DNA from: JAJFUE01 sp039683515
Lineage (GTDB): Bacteria > Sumerlaeota > Sumerlaeia > MVZB01
Reading direction: 5' to 3'
Assembly (NCBI GenBank): GCA_039683515.1
Contig: JBDKRG010000020.1
Location: 1 to 64,000 of the forward strand
Length of the DNA stretch: 64,000 nt
Part shown: positions 34,753 through 43,628 of the stretch, one piece after another
Layout of the letters: each line of letters begins with the position of its first letter
Numbering within the stretch: the first letter of the stretch is position 1
Made by a program: the position numbers and the translations under genes
Notes under the pieces: generated by a model
Database searches by the model: none
What the model was told of the DNA's origin: nothing
What the model saw: the letters and a program-made list of their open reading frames with translations, nothing else

Positions 34753-35367
34753 ATGCGCCCGACCACCCATTCCAGTTTCGTGTTTTTAGCCGCCGTTGCG
34801 CTCCTCGCGCTGGCCGGCTGCGGCGGCTCCGTCGAGAAGAGCCCCGCGTTCCTGAAGCACACCAAGCAGATCGAGGCCAACACCAAGGACATCCAGGACA
34901 TCAAGCGCGACGCCGCGACGATGTACAGCCAGGTCCAGGCCGTCGAGACCATGCGCGCCGATTTCCAGAAGGTGTCGACCGACGTCGGCGAGCTGATGAC
35001 CCGCGGCGGCGGCTCGCCCGAGGCCAACAAGGCGCTCGAGGACCGGGTCCAGGCGCTCGAGAGCCAGCTGGCGAAGGTGAACGAGGAGCTGGCCGCGATC
35101 AAGTCCTCGCGCGGCGGCCGCCGAGCCGAGCAGGCCGAGGAGGCCGCCCCGGCCGCCGAGCCGCGCGGCGAACAGGCCTCGACCCCCAAGCCCAAGCGCA
35201 GCACCCCGCCGGCCGTCACGCGCACGACGCACCTGATCAAGTCGGGCGAGACGCTCGACCAGATCGCGCGCACCTACGGCGTCACGGCCGACCAGATCCG
35301 CGCCGCCAACCACATCCCCGCCGGCCGCAACCCGGCCCCCGGCCAGCGCATCATCATCCCGCGGTAA
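34753..35367 (+). CDS. LysM-domain lipoprotein
   Basis: A 204-residue lipoprotein. The signal peptide ends in the lipobox LALAGC, with Cys23 as lipid site. A coiled coil (about 30-115) follows, then a charged Ala/Pro linker and a C-terminal LysM domain (THLIKSGETLDQIARTYGV, ending PGQRIIIPR) that would bind peptidoglycan. Gly-Gly after the Cys suggests outer-membrane sorting. It may tie the outer membrane to the cell wall through a trimeric or dimeric coil. The ATG at 34753 has GGAG 8 nt before. It is monocistronic, with a strong terminator. Confidence 0.9.
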   Translation: MRPTTHSSFVFLAAVALLALAGCGGSVEKSPAFLKHTKQIEANTKDIQDIKRDAATMYSQVQAVETMRADFQKVSTDVGELMTRGGGSPEANKALEDRVQALESQLAKVNEELAAIKSSRGGRRAEQAEEAAPAAEPRGEQASTPKPKRSTPPAVTRTTHLIKSGETLDQIARTYGVTADQIRAANHIPAGRNPAPGQRIIIPR

Positions 35368-35386
35368 GAAACGCTCAAGCAGTCCC

Positions 35387-35422
35387 AAGCCCCCGCGCCC
35401 GCCGGCGCGGGGGCTTGTTTTT
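35387..35422 (+). terminator. Rho-independent terminator of the LysM gene
   Basis: AAGCCCCCGCGCC (35387-35399) and GGCGCGGGGGCTT (35404-35416) form a perfect 13-bp stem followed by a T run. Confidence 0.92.
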
Positions 35423-35596
35423 GGCGGGCCGGCCGCGCCGCCCGGCCCGCTTTGCCCGCCCTTGCAGACTACTTAATACAAAATGTTATTTATCGGTTAA
35501 TTTCCAATATCATTTCTCGCTTGCATTCGCCCGGCCTTCCACCATAGCCTTCCGGTGAATTGGGGTTGCATCTTCATTTTCTAAAAGCTGGCGAAC

Positions 35597-37510
35597 ATGA
35601 ACCTTGCGAAGCTCCCATGCGCGCGTGTGGCGATGCGTGTTGCCGCGGCCTTGTTCGCTGTCTGCGCCGCCGCGGCGGCGAGCGCGCAGAGCGTGCCGCC
35701 GCGCACGATTCATTACCAGGGGCGCCTCACCGACGACTCGGGCCAGCCCGTCCGTACCCCCCAGACGTTCTGGTTTTCGCTCCACGCCGGCGGCGACGCC
35801 CTGACCAGCGGCAGCGGCACGCTCCTGTATCGTGAACGCGCCGCCATCTCCCCCGACGCCGGCGGCGTGTTCGATCACCTCATCGGCACCGGCGCCGTCG
35901 AAGCGGGCTCGATCGATCCGGCCGACTTCGCGACGACGCGGACCGTTTACATTCAGGTCGCGGTCGGCGCCCCCGACCGCGTGATGTTGCCGCGCACGCG
36001 GTTCGCCTCGGTCGGCTACGCCTTCCAGGCCGAAAACGCGACCGGCGACATCGCGCCGCGTTCCATTTCGATCGGTGGCTACGGGATGGTGATCGACAGC
36101 CGGGGGCGCTGGGTCGGCGCGCCGCTGCCGGAAGGCGGCTCGCCGATGGTCTCCGCGATCGATGATGTCACCGGCGGCCGCACCGTCCCCGGCGACCTGC
36201 TGCGTCTGGCCGGATCGGGGCTCGAGGCGGCGCGCGTCGAGATCGGCGGGCGCGAGGCGCCCGTCAAGTCGCGCGCGGCCGGAGAAATCGTCTGCCAGGT
36301 CCCTTCGGGCCTGCCGGCCGGGCCCAACTGGATCGCCGTGGCCGCCGGGCCCGGGGCCGCGCCGGCGCGCCTGGCCGGGTCGATCGACCTGACCCGTTAC
36401 CTCGTCGCGGTCTCGGCCGCCCACAATTCGATCTGGATCCTCGACCCGCACCGGCTCGATTCGGACAGCACGCCGGCCGTGACCCGAATCCCGCTCGCGT
36501 TCGGCTCCGAAGCCCCGCACATCCAACCCGCGTTCGCCCACAACGGCGCGCTGATGCTCCTGCCCGACAACGACTCGAACAAGGTGTTCGCGATCGATAT
36601 GACGCGCAACCCGCCGGCCCCGATCGACCCCGCCGGCTTCGCGGTCGGCGGCGTCGGCAAGGCGATCGCCGTCGAGGCCGCCCCCCGCGGCGACCTGGCG
36701 ATCGTGGCCGACCACGGCGGCAACGCGATCCGGGCCGTCAAGATCATTCAGTCGTTCCCGCCATATACGACGCAGTCGTTGGTGCTGGCCAACGAAACGG
36801 ACGAGGCGTATCAGCCGCCGCCGCTGCCGGCCGGATTCGGCCCGCGCGCCGTGCGCTTCTTCGGCGACGGACTGTTCCTCGTCCTCGGCGACGACCAGGG
36901 CAAGCTGATGGCCTTCCACCGGCGCGTGGCGGCCGAGGGGGGGCGCCCCCGGATTTATCTCGATCCCGCGCCGTTCTCGGGAGTGACCAACACGCTGCCG
37001 ACCGTGCCGGGAGCGTTTCAATTGACCCCGCTCGCCGACGGCGCGCGCGTCCTGGTCAGCGGCTCGGGGACGGCGACGGTCACCTGCTGCTGGGTCGCGG
37101 ACGCCTGGCGCAATCCCGAAAACCTGCCCGACAGTTACGCCTCGCTCGGCGAGGGAGTCCTTCAGACGGAGGCATCGCCCGATGGGCGCACGCTCCTCGC
37201 GGCCGGCTACACCGCCGCGGGCGGAACCATGAATCGCCTCAACATCCTTCGGCTGGACGAGCGCAAGATCGTGCCGGTCGGCGTCCTGACGCCGCCGACC
37301 AGCCGGCCCGGCGTGTATTTCCGGATCGCCTCGATCGAGCCGGTCACGGGCGGCATCGTCGCGATCGCGACCACGGGCAGATCGATTTACTTTTACCGGC
37401 TGAAAGGGACCGCGCTGGAGCGCTTCGGCTTCGAGGGGCCGCTGGTCGAGGGCGAGCTGATGATGGACGAGGCGTTCGAGGCGATCGACACGATGGCCTG
37501 GCAGCCGTGA
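35597..37510 (+). CDS. Secreted protein with IPT/TIG-like and propeller-like regions
   Basis: A 637-residue exported protein with an Ala-rich Sec signal peptide (about 1-31). The mature N-terminus opens with a motif of the form IHYQGRLTDDSGQPV (about 38-52), seen at the start of some large surface proteins. Residues 185-260 look like an immunoglobulin-type IPT/TIG domain (DVTGGRTVPGDLLRLAGSG). The rest, from about 270, has repeated blade-like units with Asp-Gly turns, as in a beta-propeller. No enzyme motif is visible, so it is more likely an adhesin or structural surface protein. It is convergent with the TPR gene, sharing a hairpin. Confidence 0.6.
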   Translation: MNLAKLPCARVAMRVAAALFAVCAAAAASAQSVPPRTIHYQGRLTDDSGQPVRTPQTFWFSLHAGGDALTSGSGTLLYRERAAISPDAGGVFDHLIGTGAVEAGSIDPADFATTRTVYIQVAVGAPDRVMLPRTRFASVGYAFQAENATGDIAPRSISIGGYGMVIDSRGRWVGAPLPEGGSPMVSAIDDVTGGRTVPGDLLRLAGSGLEAARVEIGGREAPVKSRAAGEIVCQVPSGLPAGPNWIAVAAGPGAAPARLAGSIDLTRYLVAVSAAHNSIWILDPHRLDSDSTPAVTRIPLAFGSEAPHIQPAFAHNGALMLLPDNDSNKVFAIDMTRNPPAPIDPAGFAVGGVGKAIAVEAAPRGDLAIVADHGGNAIRAVKIIQSFPPYTTQSLVLANETDEAYQPPPLPAGFGPRAVRFFGDGLFLVLGDDQGKLMAFHRRVAAEGGRPRIYLDPAPFSGVTNTLPTVPGAFQLTPLADGARVLVSGSGTATVTCCWVADAWRNPENLPDSYASLGEGVLQTEASPDGRTLLAAGYTAAGGTMNRLNILRLDERKIVPVGVLTPPTSRPGVYFRIASIEPVTGGIVAIATTGRSIYFYRLKGTALERFGFEGPLVEGELMMDEAFEAIDTMAWQP

Positions 37511-37513
37511 GGA

Positions 37514-37590
37514 AAGAGGGAAGGGTGAAGGGTGAAGAGTGAAATTTGAAACGATTCTCTTTCACTCTTCACCCTTCACCCTTCTCTCTT
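37514..37590. terminator. 31-bp hairpin of GGGTGAA repeats between convergent genes
   Basis: AAGAGGGAAGGGTGAAGG... (37514-37544) matches the complement of 37560-37590 at 30 of 31 positions, with a 15-nt loop. It lies between the stops of two convergent genes and touches the TGA of the TPR gene. Confidence 0.75.
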
Positions 37591-38489
37591 CATTTCAGCT
37601 GCTGGCGCAGCTCGCCGAGCGGCTTGTCGCCCGGCAGGCGCTCGAGGGCGGCGGCCAGGTCGGCGCGCGCGGCGGCCGGGTCGTTCAGCTTGCGCCACTC
37701 GAGCAGCGGGATGTAACGCAGCGCGGCCGCGTAATCCTCCTCGTCCGAGGCCGACCAGGCGGGCGGCGCGGGCTTGCCGCCGGCCGGGCGCGTCTTTTCG
37801 GCCAGCGCCGCGGCCTGGCGGAACGCCGCGATCGCCTCGGACCACGCCTCGCGCTGCATCAGGATCCGGCCGCGCATCAACTGCAACTGGAAGACGCCGG
37901 GGTTGTTCTTCACCCCCTCGGCGATGAACGATTCGGCCTCGGCGCGCGCGGCGGGGTCGCGCGACAGCCACCACGTCCCGATCGCATAGCCGCGCCAGTG
38001 GCGCGGGTTGCTGTAGGTCAACATCCGGTACCACGGAAGCAGTTCCTCGCCGGCCGAATGCAGATGCGGCGCGCCGGCCGGCTGCCACGGATGGACTTCG
38101 CGCTGCAGCGCGCCGACGAAGCCGCGGTAGTCGCCGGAGGCGTCCGGGATCAGCGTGTGGCCGCAACCGTCATGCTCGTCGCCGTCGGCGCCGTGCTCGC
38201 GGTCGTGCTTGACCGCGACCTCGCCGGTGCGGGCCATCGCGTTCTCATCGAGGTGGCCGCTGAACGCCACGCCGTTGTGCATGTAGCGCTCGGTCTTGAC
38301 CCACATCAGGTCGGCGGCGCTGGCGCGGATCTCGCCGAGGATCGTCGCGAACGCGCTCGAGTTGACCTGCTCGCGGGCGGTGTCGCTCAGCTCGGGCTCC
38401 CAGCGCGCGCCCGACACGACCGCCGGCCGCAGGGCCATCAACGCGGCAAGGCCGGCGACTGCAAACAGGTAGCGGGCGTGACGAACCAT
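37590..38489 (-). CDS. Exported TPR-like protein of the ABC operon
   Basis: A 299-residue protein with an N-terminal hydrophobic segment (about 7-25, probably signal or anchor) and a helical body with TPR-like repeats (NPGVFQLQLMRGRILMQREAW, EAIAAFRQAAALAE). An early block ASAADLMWVKTERYMHNGV followed by a His-rich stretch (HDREHGADGDEHDGCGH) is notable and may bind metal. It is 9 nt after an ABC-2 permease and is the last gene of a four-gene operon. It probably assists the exporter on the outer face of the membrane. Confidence 0.68.
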   Translation of the reverse strand: MVRHARYLFAVAGLAALMALRPAVVSGARWEPELSDTAREQVNSSAFATILGEIRASAADLMWVKTERYMHNGVAFSGHLDENAMARTGEVAVKHDREHGADGDEHDGCGHTLIPDASGDYRGFVGALQREVHPWQPAGAPHLHSAGEELLPWYRMLTYSNPRHWRGYAIGTWWLSRDPAARAEAESFIAEGVKNNPGVFQLQLMRGRILMQREAWSEAIAAFRQAAALAEKTRPAGGKPAPPAWSASDEEDYAAALRYIPLLEWRKLNDPAAARADLAAALERLPGDKPLGELRQQLK

Positions 38490-38498
38490 GATCGGACC

Positions 38499-39290
38499 TC
38501 AGATCGGCATGCGGCGGAACCGGCCCGCCGCGGCCATCGCGAATACAAAAATCCACAGCGCCCCATAGAGCGCGAGGCCGCCGAACGCCGCGGGGGCAAG
38601 GGCCGCCCCGCCGTCGACATAACGCTGGAACTGGTCGAGCACGCTCACGTCGGGCCACAGCCCGGCAAGCCACTGCGCGCCCGATACGCGCGCGATCATG
38701 TTCGAGGCGAACCCGCCCCCTAACGCCAGCGCCCCGGCCACCAGCATCGTGACCGCCGGCGGCATCCACAGCGACAGGCAGATCGCCATCGACGTCAACA
38801 CGGCGAGGGCCACGGCCTCGAGAACCAGGGCGGCGACAAGCGGCAACGCCGATTGCTGCGGCAGGGACGGCGTCAGCGCCAGCGTCGCGATGCCGAACGC
38901 GAGCATCGCCGCCACGCCCAGGGCCCACGTCGGCAGCGCCTTGCCCCACAGGAGCGCCTCGCGCCGCACGGGCTTGGCCAGGACCGGATAGATCGTGCGC
39001 AGCTCGATCTCGGCCGGAAGCTGGCGCGAGCCGGTCACGATCACCAGCAGCGAGGCCAGCAGGCCGCCCAGATCGAACCCCAGGCCGCGGATGAACCGGG
39101 CCGACTGGGCCGACTCGATCCCGACGATGCGAAGGACAAGGGCGAGCAGGATATAAAGCCCGAGCAGGATGCCGATCACCCACAGCTCGTTGCGGCGCAG
39201 CGACTCGAGCCACACCCCGCGCACGAGGTGCGGCACGGGGCGAAGCTCACTAGCGGCGGGAAGGGGGGTGGTGAACGGTGCGGTAGCCAT
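38499..39290 (-). CDS. ABC-2 type transporter permease, second
   Basis: A 263-residue protein with about six membrane helices and the ABC-2 pattern: a cytoplasmic ELRTIYPVLAKPVRREALLWGK segment after the second helix, which resembles the coupling region of its neighbour (EFERRTIYTVMAKPLARWEF). The two permeases are therefore distant paralogues and may form a heterodimer with the ATPase encoded first. The start at 39290 abuts a CGATTA element that fills the gap to the upstream permease. Substrate unknown. Confidence 0.82.
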   Translation of the reverse strand: MATAPFTTPLPAASELRPVPHLVRGVWLESLRRNELWVIGILLGLYILLALVLRIVGIESAQSARFIRGLGFDLGGLLASLLVIVTGSRQLPAEIELRTIYPVLAKPVRREALLWGKALPTWALGVAAMLAFGIATLALTPSLPQQSALPLVAALVLEAVALAVLTSMAICLSLWMPPAVTMLVAGALALGGGFASNMIARVSGAQWLAGLWPDVSVLDQFQRYVDGGAALAPAAFGGLALYGALWIFVFAMAAAGRFRRMPI

Positions 39291-39297
39291 GGGATAT

Positions 39298-39348
39298 TCG
39301 ATTCTCGATTACGATTACGATTACGACGCACGACGCACGAGCACGAAA
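39298..39348 (+). repeat. CGATTA compound element 4
   Basis: GATTCTCG lead, three GATTAC units, then two GACGCAC units and GAGCACGAAA. It fills the gap inside the ABC operon, ends on the base next to the permease TAA (39349) and points against transcription. Confidence 0.88.
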
Positions 39349-40122
39349 TTAGAGTCGACGCCGACGGAACAGGAGATAGCTGACTGATAGATACGGCACG
39401 ATGAACATCAGGGCGTAGCCGGTCGCGAGGGCCAGGACCCAGGCCGGCACCGGGGGCCACTCGTGGACGACCTTGGCCGACATGTCGAACAGCGCCGGCT
39501 GAGGGACGATGTAATTGAGCGCGAGCAGCAGCACGCGGCCGGCCGCGCCCACGAAGTCGTAAACGATCACCATCGCGTTGGTCAGGACCGCGCCGAGCAC
39601 GTAGAGCAGCAGCGTCGTCGTGATCGCCGCGTCCAGGGCCATGAGCATCGACAGCAGGAACGCCAGGGAGGCCAGCAGCGCGATCATCAGGCCTTGCAGG
39701 TAAATAAACTGAAAGAAGATCCGCCAGCCGATCGCCCCGCCGGTCAGCCACGTCCCCCCCGCGAACACCGCCATGAACAGCGCGAGGCAAAACAGCCCCG
39801 CCCCGACGACGCCCAGCCACTTGCCGAGCATGAACTCCCAGCGCGCCAGGGGTTTGGCCATGACCGTGTAGATCGTGCGCCGCTCGAACTCGCGCGGAAG
39901 CTGCCGGGCGGCAAGGACCACCGTCGTCACGGCCGCGGCCATGCTCATCGTCTTGAGCGCGATCTCGTGGTAGAACTTGTGCAGCGCCTTCAGATCGAAA
40001 AACCGCACCCAGCTCGCCGCCAGCAGCAGCGCCACGGTCAGGATCACGATGACGTAGATTTCGCGGCGGCGGATCGCCTCGGTGAAGACCGTCCCCGCCA
40101 CCAGCCGGATGCGCCGGATCAT
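39349..40122 (-). CDS. ABC-2 type transporter permease, first
   Basis: A 257-residue membrane protein with six or so helices and the coupling segment EFERRTIYTVMAKPLARWEFMLGKW. It starts at ATG 40122, overlapping the ATPase stop by 4 nt, so the pair is translationally coupled. The longer open frame upstream has no family meaning. With the second permease it should form the channel of an exporter for a lipid, polysaccharide or small molecule. Confidence 0.87.
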   Translation of the reverse strand: MIRRIRLVAGTVFTEAIRRREIYVIVILTVALLLAASWVRFFDLKALHKFYHEIALKTMSMAAAVTTVVLAARQLPREFERRTIYTVMAKPLARWEFMLGKWLGVVGAGLFCLALFMAVFAGGTWLTGGAIGWRIFFQFIYLQGLMIALLASLAFLLSMLMALDAAITTTLLLYVLGAVLTNAMVIVYDFVGAAGRVLLLALNYIVPQPALFDMSAKVVHEWPPVPAWVLALATGYALMFIVPYLSVSYLLFRRRRL

Positions 40123-40871
40123 GCCGCCAGCTCCCGACCGGGCCGAATGAGGCCCATGAAGTATTCCTCGAGCGAGCGGGCGCCAAGGCGCCCCATCAGC
40201 GCGGAGACGTTTTCGTCGGCGATCTTGCGGCCCTGGTTCACAATGATCACGCGGTCGCACAACGACTCGACCTCGTAGAGCTCGTGCGAGCTGAAGAAGA
40301 TCGTCTTGCCGCGCGCCTTGAGGTCGAGCAGGACCTCGCGCAGATCGTGGCGGCCGACCGGGTCCAGGCCCGAGCTCAGCTCGTCGAAGACCAGCAGGTC
40401 GGGGTCGGCGATGATCGCCTGCGCGATGCCGACGCGCTGCTGCATCCCCTTGGAAAAATTCTTGAGCAGGATTTCGCCCTTGCCGGCCAGGCCGACCCGC
40501 TCGAGGAGCGGCGGGATGCGCTTTTTGAGCTCGGCGCGGCCGAGGCCGGCCAGGCCGCCGTAAAGCTCCAGAACCTCGCGCGCCTTCATGAAGGGGTAGT
40601 AGAGGGAGACTTCCGGCAGGTAACCGGTCCGGCGGCGGGCCTCGACCGTCCCCGCGCGCTCGCCGAAGATGCTCACTCGGCCGGCCGCCGGGAAAATGAA
40701 CCCCATGAGCGTCTTGATCGTCGAGCTTTTGCCGGCGCCGTTGGGGCCGATAAAGCCGACCGTCTCGCCGGGCGCGATTGAAAACGACATCTCGCGGACG
40801 GCCTGGGTCTGCGACGCACCCCGGCCGTAGCTGATTTGAAGGCCATCAACGGCAATAACACCCTCACCCAT
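40119..40871 (-). CDS. ABC transporter ATPase (ABC-2 exporter)
   Basis: A 250-residue ATP-binding subunit. Walker A is GPNGAGKSS, the Q-loop region reads GYLPE, the signature is NFSKGMQQR and Walker B is LLVFDEL, followed by SSGLDPVGR and the switch His in FFSSHEL. These are typical of CcmA/NatA-like exporter ATPases. The ATG at 40871 has TGGAGTGG before it; an in-frame upstream start at 40922 is less likely. It heads the operon ATPase, permease, permease, TPR protein. Confidence 0.93.
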   Translation of the reverse strand: MGEGVIAVDGLQISYGRGASQTQAVREMSFSIAPGETVGFIGPNGAGKSSTIKTLMGFIFPAAGRVSIFGERAGTVEARRRTGYLPEVSLYYPFMKAREVLELYGGLAGLGRAELKKRIPPLLERVGLAGKGEILLKNFSKGMQQRVGIAQAIIADPDLLVFDELSSGLDPVGRHDLREVLLDLKARGKTIFFSSHELYEVESLCDRVIIVNQGRKIADENVSALMGRLGARSLEEYFMGLIRPGRELAA

Positions 40872-41082
40872 CGGACCACTCCACGCGCACGACTCTCCCG
40901 GCGGGAATTCCCACCTATCCATGTTTGTTTATCGTCAACCGGGGGAAGGAGAATTAGAGGTTCGATGAAATGTGCCACGCCATCTTTTCTGAAAAACTTT
41001 TCATCGCTTGCGACACTAATATATCAAAGGTTCCTGCCGCCGGCGGCTCCGGCGACTTCAAAAAATTCGAAACGGACACCCA

Positions 41083-42033
41083 ATGATCAAACCCTTGCTG
41101 ATGAGCCTGACGATGTTGATGTTTGCCTCGGCCGCTCATGCGGCCGAGGCCGACGCCGGCCTTTCGCACACGCTGGAAATCATGCGGAACACCTACCGCG
41201 ATTTGCATCGGCTTTCTGGGGTGATCCTGATTGACGTGTATGTGCGGAACACGTCCGGAACCACTCGGCTTGCGTATCTCAACGACATCGAAATGATCCG
41301 GTTCGACAATAAGTTTAACATCACCAACAACGATGGGTCGGTAACCCGCCGACTTGCGTTTGACGGCGATCGGTTCAAGAGATGGAACACGACCCCTGCC
41401 AATCCGGCCGGGTCGGGTCGATTCAATCATGCAACGCGCACCAAGCCCGAGACAGAGACAAGCATGGAATCATGGGTTCATAGCGCGCCATATTTCGGGA
41501 ACTGGCCGTTCCTGTTCATGGCGCAGGACACGATGCCGATTCACCGGTTGCTCGCGTCAAACAGCAAATCCGTGACGGTGAGATCCAGATCGGGCGGAGC
41601 CGAACAACTTGTGATCGCTTGCCTGAAAACCGGCGATTACGAATTCAGGATTGACTGCAACCGTGGATGCCTTGTGACGGAAGGAAAGGTCTTGCGCAAG
41701 CGCTCTCGGGGACACATGAAAGCCCCAAAGTGGGCCGATTGCCTGTCCCAGACGTTTTCGTTCAAGGTCCTGATGACCCAGAAGCTCGGCGATGTGTGGG
41801 TCCCGATCGAAGCCGAAGCCGATGAGGTCGCCGAATATCGCAATCAGCCGATCCGCAGGGTGCATTACAAGCTGAAACTGAAAGAATTCAAGCTTCTGAA
41901 AAGCGAGCCGCCGGCCGGAACGTTCGATTTCGAATTCCCCGAGGGCGCAAGCATTTGCGATTCGGTCACGGGGGCCCAATACATCGCCGGACAAAACGGC
42001 GCGCTCCTCCCAGCGCTAAAACAAAAACCATGA
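41083..42033 (+). CDS. Exported LolA-like hypothetical protein
   Basis: A 316-residue exported protein with a Sec signal peptide (about 1-20, cut after AHA). Its C-terminal half has the pattern KLGDVWVPIEAE, then KEFKLLKSEPPAGTFDFEFPEGASICD. This matches the layout of the membrane-anchored protein at 58759-60039 (FGNHWIPVEAEY, then PDVPDGTRV), so the two are probable distant paralogues of a LolA/outer-membrane lipoprotein-sorting-like fold. Function unknown. It precedes ribH by more than 100 bp and probably stands alone. Confidence 0.65.
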   Translation: MIKPLLMSLTMLMFASAAHAAEADAGLSHTLEIMRNTYRDLHRLSGVILIDVYVRNTSGTTRLAYLNDIEMIRFDNKFNITNNDGSVTRRLAFDGDRFKRWNTTPANPAGSGRFNHATRTKPETETSMESWVHSAPYFGNWPFLFMAQDTMPIHRLLASNSKSVTVRSRSGGAEQLVIACLKTGDYEFRIDCNRGCLVTEGKVLRKRSRGHMKAPKWADCLSQTFSFKVLMTQKLGDVWVPIEAEADEVAEYRNQPIRRVHYKLKLKEFKLLKSEPPAGTFDFEFPEGASICDSVTGAQYIAGQNGALLPALKQKP

Positions 42034-42145
42034 TCCGAGTGGGCCTCGCTCGGGGCACGAACCAGTTCTTGACTCGTGAACAAACGCATTTCACAATATG
42101 GCTCTGATTGGCGACGGACCAAATCACCCCATGAGGAGCGCGACG

Positions 42146-42634
42146 ATGACGAACAAGATCCAGGGCAATCTCGAGGCCAAGGGGCTGCGGGTGGCCATTG
42201 TCGCCGCGCGCTTCAACGAGTTCATCGTGAGCCGGCTCGTCGACGGCGCGATCGACGCCCTCGTGCGCCACGGCGCCTCCGAGGACGAGATCACGGTCAT
42301 GTGGACGCCGGGCTCGTTCGAGATCCCGCCGGTGGCGCGCAAGGCCGCCGAGTCGGGCCGGTTCGACGCCGTCATTTGCCTCGGCGCGGTCATCCGCGGC
42401 GGGACCGACCATTACCAGTTCATCGCCGCCGAGGCCGCCAAGGGTATTGCGCACGTTGCGTACGAAGCCCCGATCCCGGTCATCTTTGGCGTGCTGACGA
42501 CCGACTCCATTGAACAGGCCGTCGAGCGCGCGGGGACCAAGATGGGCAACAAGGGCGCCGAGGCCGCCATGGCCGCGATCGAAATGGTCAACCTGCACCT
42601 TTCGCTCGACAAATCGCTCTCCAACGACCAGTAA
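42146..42634 (+). CDS. ribH: 6,7-dimethyl-8-ribityllumazine synthase
   Basis: Penultimate step of riboflavin synthesis: condenses the ribityl-diaminouracil with dihydroxybutanone phosphate. The 162 residues show ARFNEFIVSRLVDGA, the WTPGSFEIP substrate loop, CLGAVIRGGTDHYQFI with the catalytic His, and FGVLTTDSIEQA. Start at ATG 42146 with GAGGAG 7 nt before. No other rib genes are adjacent and no FMN riboswitch is visible in the leader. Confidence 0.96.
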   Translation: MTNKIQGNLEAKGLRVAIVAARFNEFIVSRLVDGAIDALVRHGASEDEITVMWTPGSFEIPPVARKAAESGRFDAVICLGAVIRGGTDHYQFIAAEAAKGIAHVAYEAPIPVIFGVLTTDSIEQAVERAGTKMGNKGAEAAMAAIEMVNLHLSLDKSLSNDQ

Positions 42635-42659
42635 CGAATCCATATGGGATATTCAGCGT

Positions 42660-42715
42660 TTCTCACAGAGACACAGAGAAAATCGGAAGTGAAATTCTCT
42701 GCGTCTATGTGGGAA
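42660..42715. repeat. Inverted pair of CACAGAGA repeats
   Basis: TTCTCACAGAGACACAGAGAA (42660-42680) and an imperfect complement (42695-42715) lie between ribH and the next gene; a member of the same class as 4957-5022. Confidence 0.6.
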
Positions 42716-42761
42716 AGAATTTGTATGTTTGAATCGAAAGCGGTTGCAGAATAACCCTTAC

Positions 42762-43628
42762 ATGACAACCCACTCCACACTCCCCCTTTACGCGCGCGGC
42801 CATGTCGGCCGGGTCGGGCCCATTCCGCTGCGCATCGCCTTGACCGAGCTTGAAAAGACCGCCCCAGCCGGCCTCGCCGACGAGGCATGGTGCGCGGCCG
42901 GGGTCGGCTGCGCCGTCGCCGAGGCCTATGACGAGGCGCGAGAGATCGGCGGCCGCGCGATTGTCGACGTCACGTTCGCCCTGCACACCCGGCTCGGCCT
43001 GAGCCGCACCGCACCCGCAACCCCTTACATCCAGCTCGTCTCGCTCGATCCCTATATGGAATGGCTGACCTCGCGCATGAAGGAAGGCGCGCCGTGGCGG
43101 CCGGTCGTCGGCCGCTGGATCGAGATCATGAATGAACGCCTGACCCTGCACCGCTACAACGACCGCGAGCACCGCAGAAGGCACGCCCGCGACCTCATCG
43201 CCGCGCCGATCGCGATCCTGGCAGAAACCGAGGCAACGCCCGAACTGATCGACCTGGCCGAACTGGCGCTGGCGTTCGGCGACCTGGCCGGCGCCGAGGA
43301 ATACGCCGGCCGCGGCTGGAACCGGGTCGACCAGCCGGGCGCCGACCGGATCGGCGGGTTTTACGGCCTCGCCGACGAGGCCCGCCCGCCGGAGCCGGCG
43401 CGCATCGCCCAGGCGGCGGCCGATTTGGCCGGCCGGCTGCAAACAGCCGCGACCCCGGCGCTCTCTCCCGAGCTCGGCCCATGGCTCGAAAAAATGTGCT
43501 CGCTCATGCGCCAGGCGCTCACCGCCCGCGCCGCCGAAGGCCAATGGCCCGACTGGATGGCCGAGCAGCCCGGCTGGCTTTGTAACCATTTCACAAAATA
43601 TTTTAATCGAAAAATGCATTATTCTTAA
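42762..43628 (+). CDS. Hypothetical protein with foreign 3' end
   Basis: A 288-residue protein I do not recognise. It is cytoplasmic by sequence, helical, and contains YARGHVGRVGPIPLRIAL near the N-terminus and a basic NERLTLHRYNDREHRRRHARD region in the middle. The ATG at 42762 is taken; an in-frame ATG at 42729 has no better site. Most of the gene is GC-rich with host-like codon use. The last dozen codons (from about 43592) turn AT-rich and overlap by 26 nt the end of the convergent AT-rich membrane-protein gene. The natural stop codon was probably replaced when that islet arrived. Confidence 0.6.
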   Translation: MTTHSTLPLYARGHVGRVGPIPLRIALTELEKTAPAGLADEAWCAAGVGCAVAEAYDEAREIGGRAIVDVTFALHTRLGLSRTAPATPYIQLVSLDPYMEWLTSRMKEGAPWRPVVGRWIEIMNERLTLHRYNDREHRRRHARDLIAAPIAILAETEATPELIDLAELALAFGDLAGAEEYAGRGWNRVDQPGADRIGGFYGLADEARPPEPARIAQAAADLAGRLQTAATPALSPELGPWLEKMCSLMRQALTARAAEGQWPDWMAEQPGWLCNHFTKYFNRKMHYS

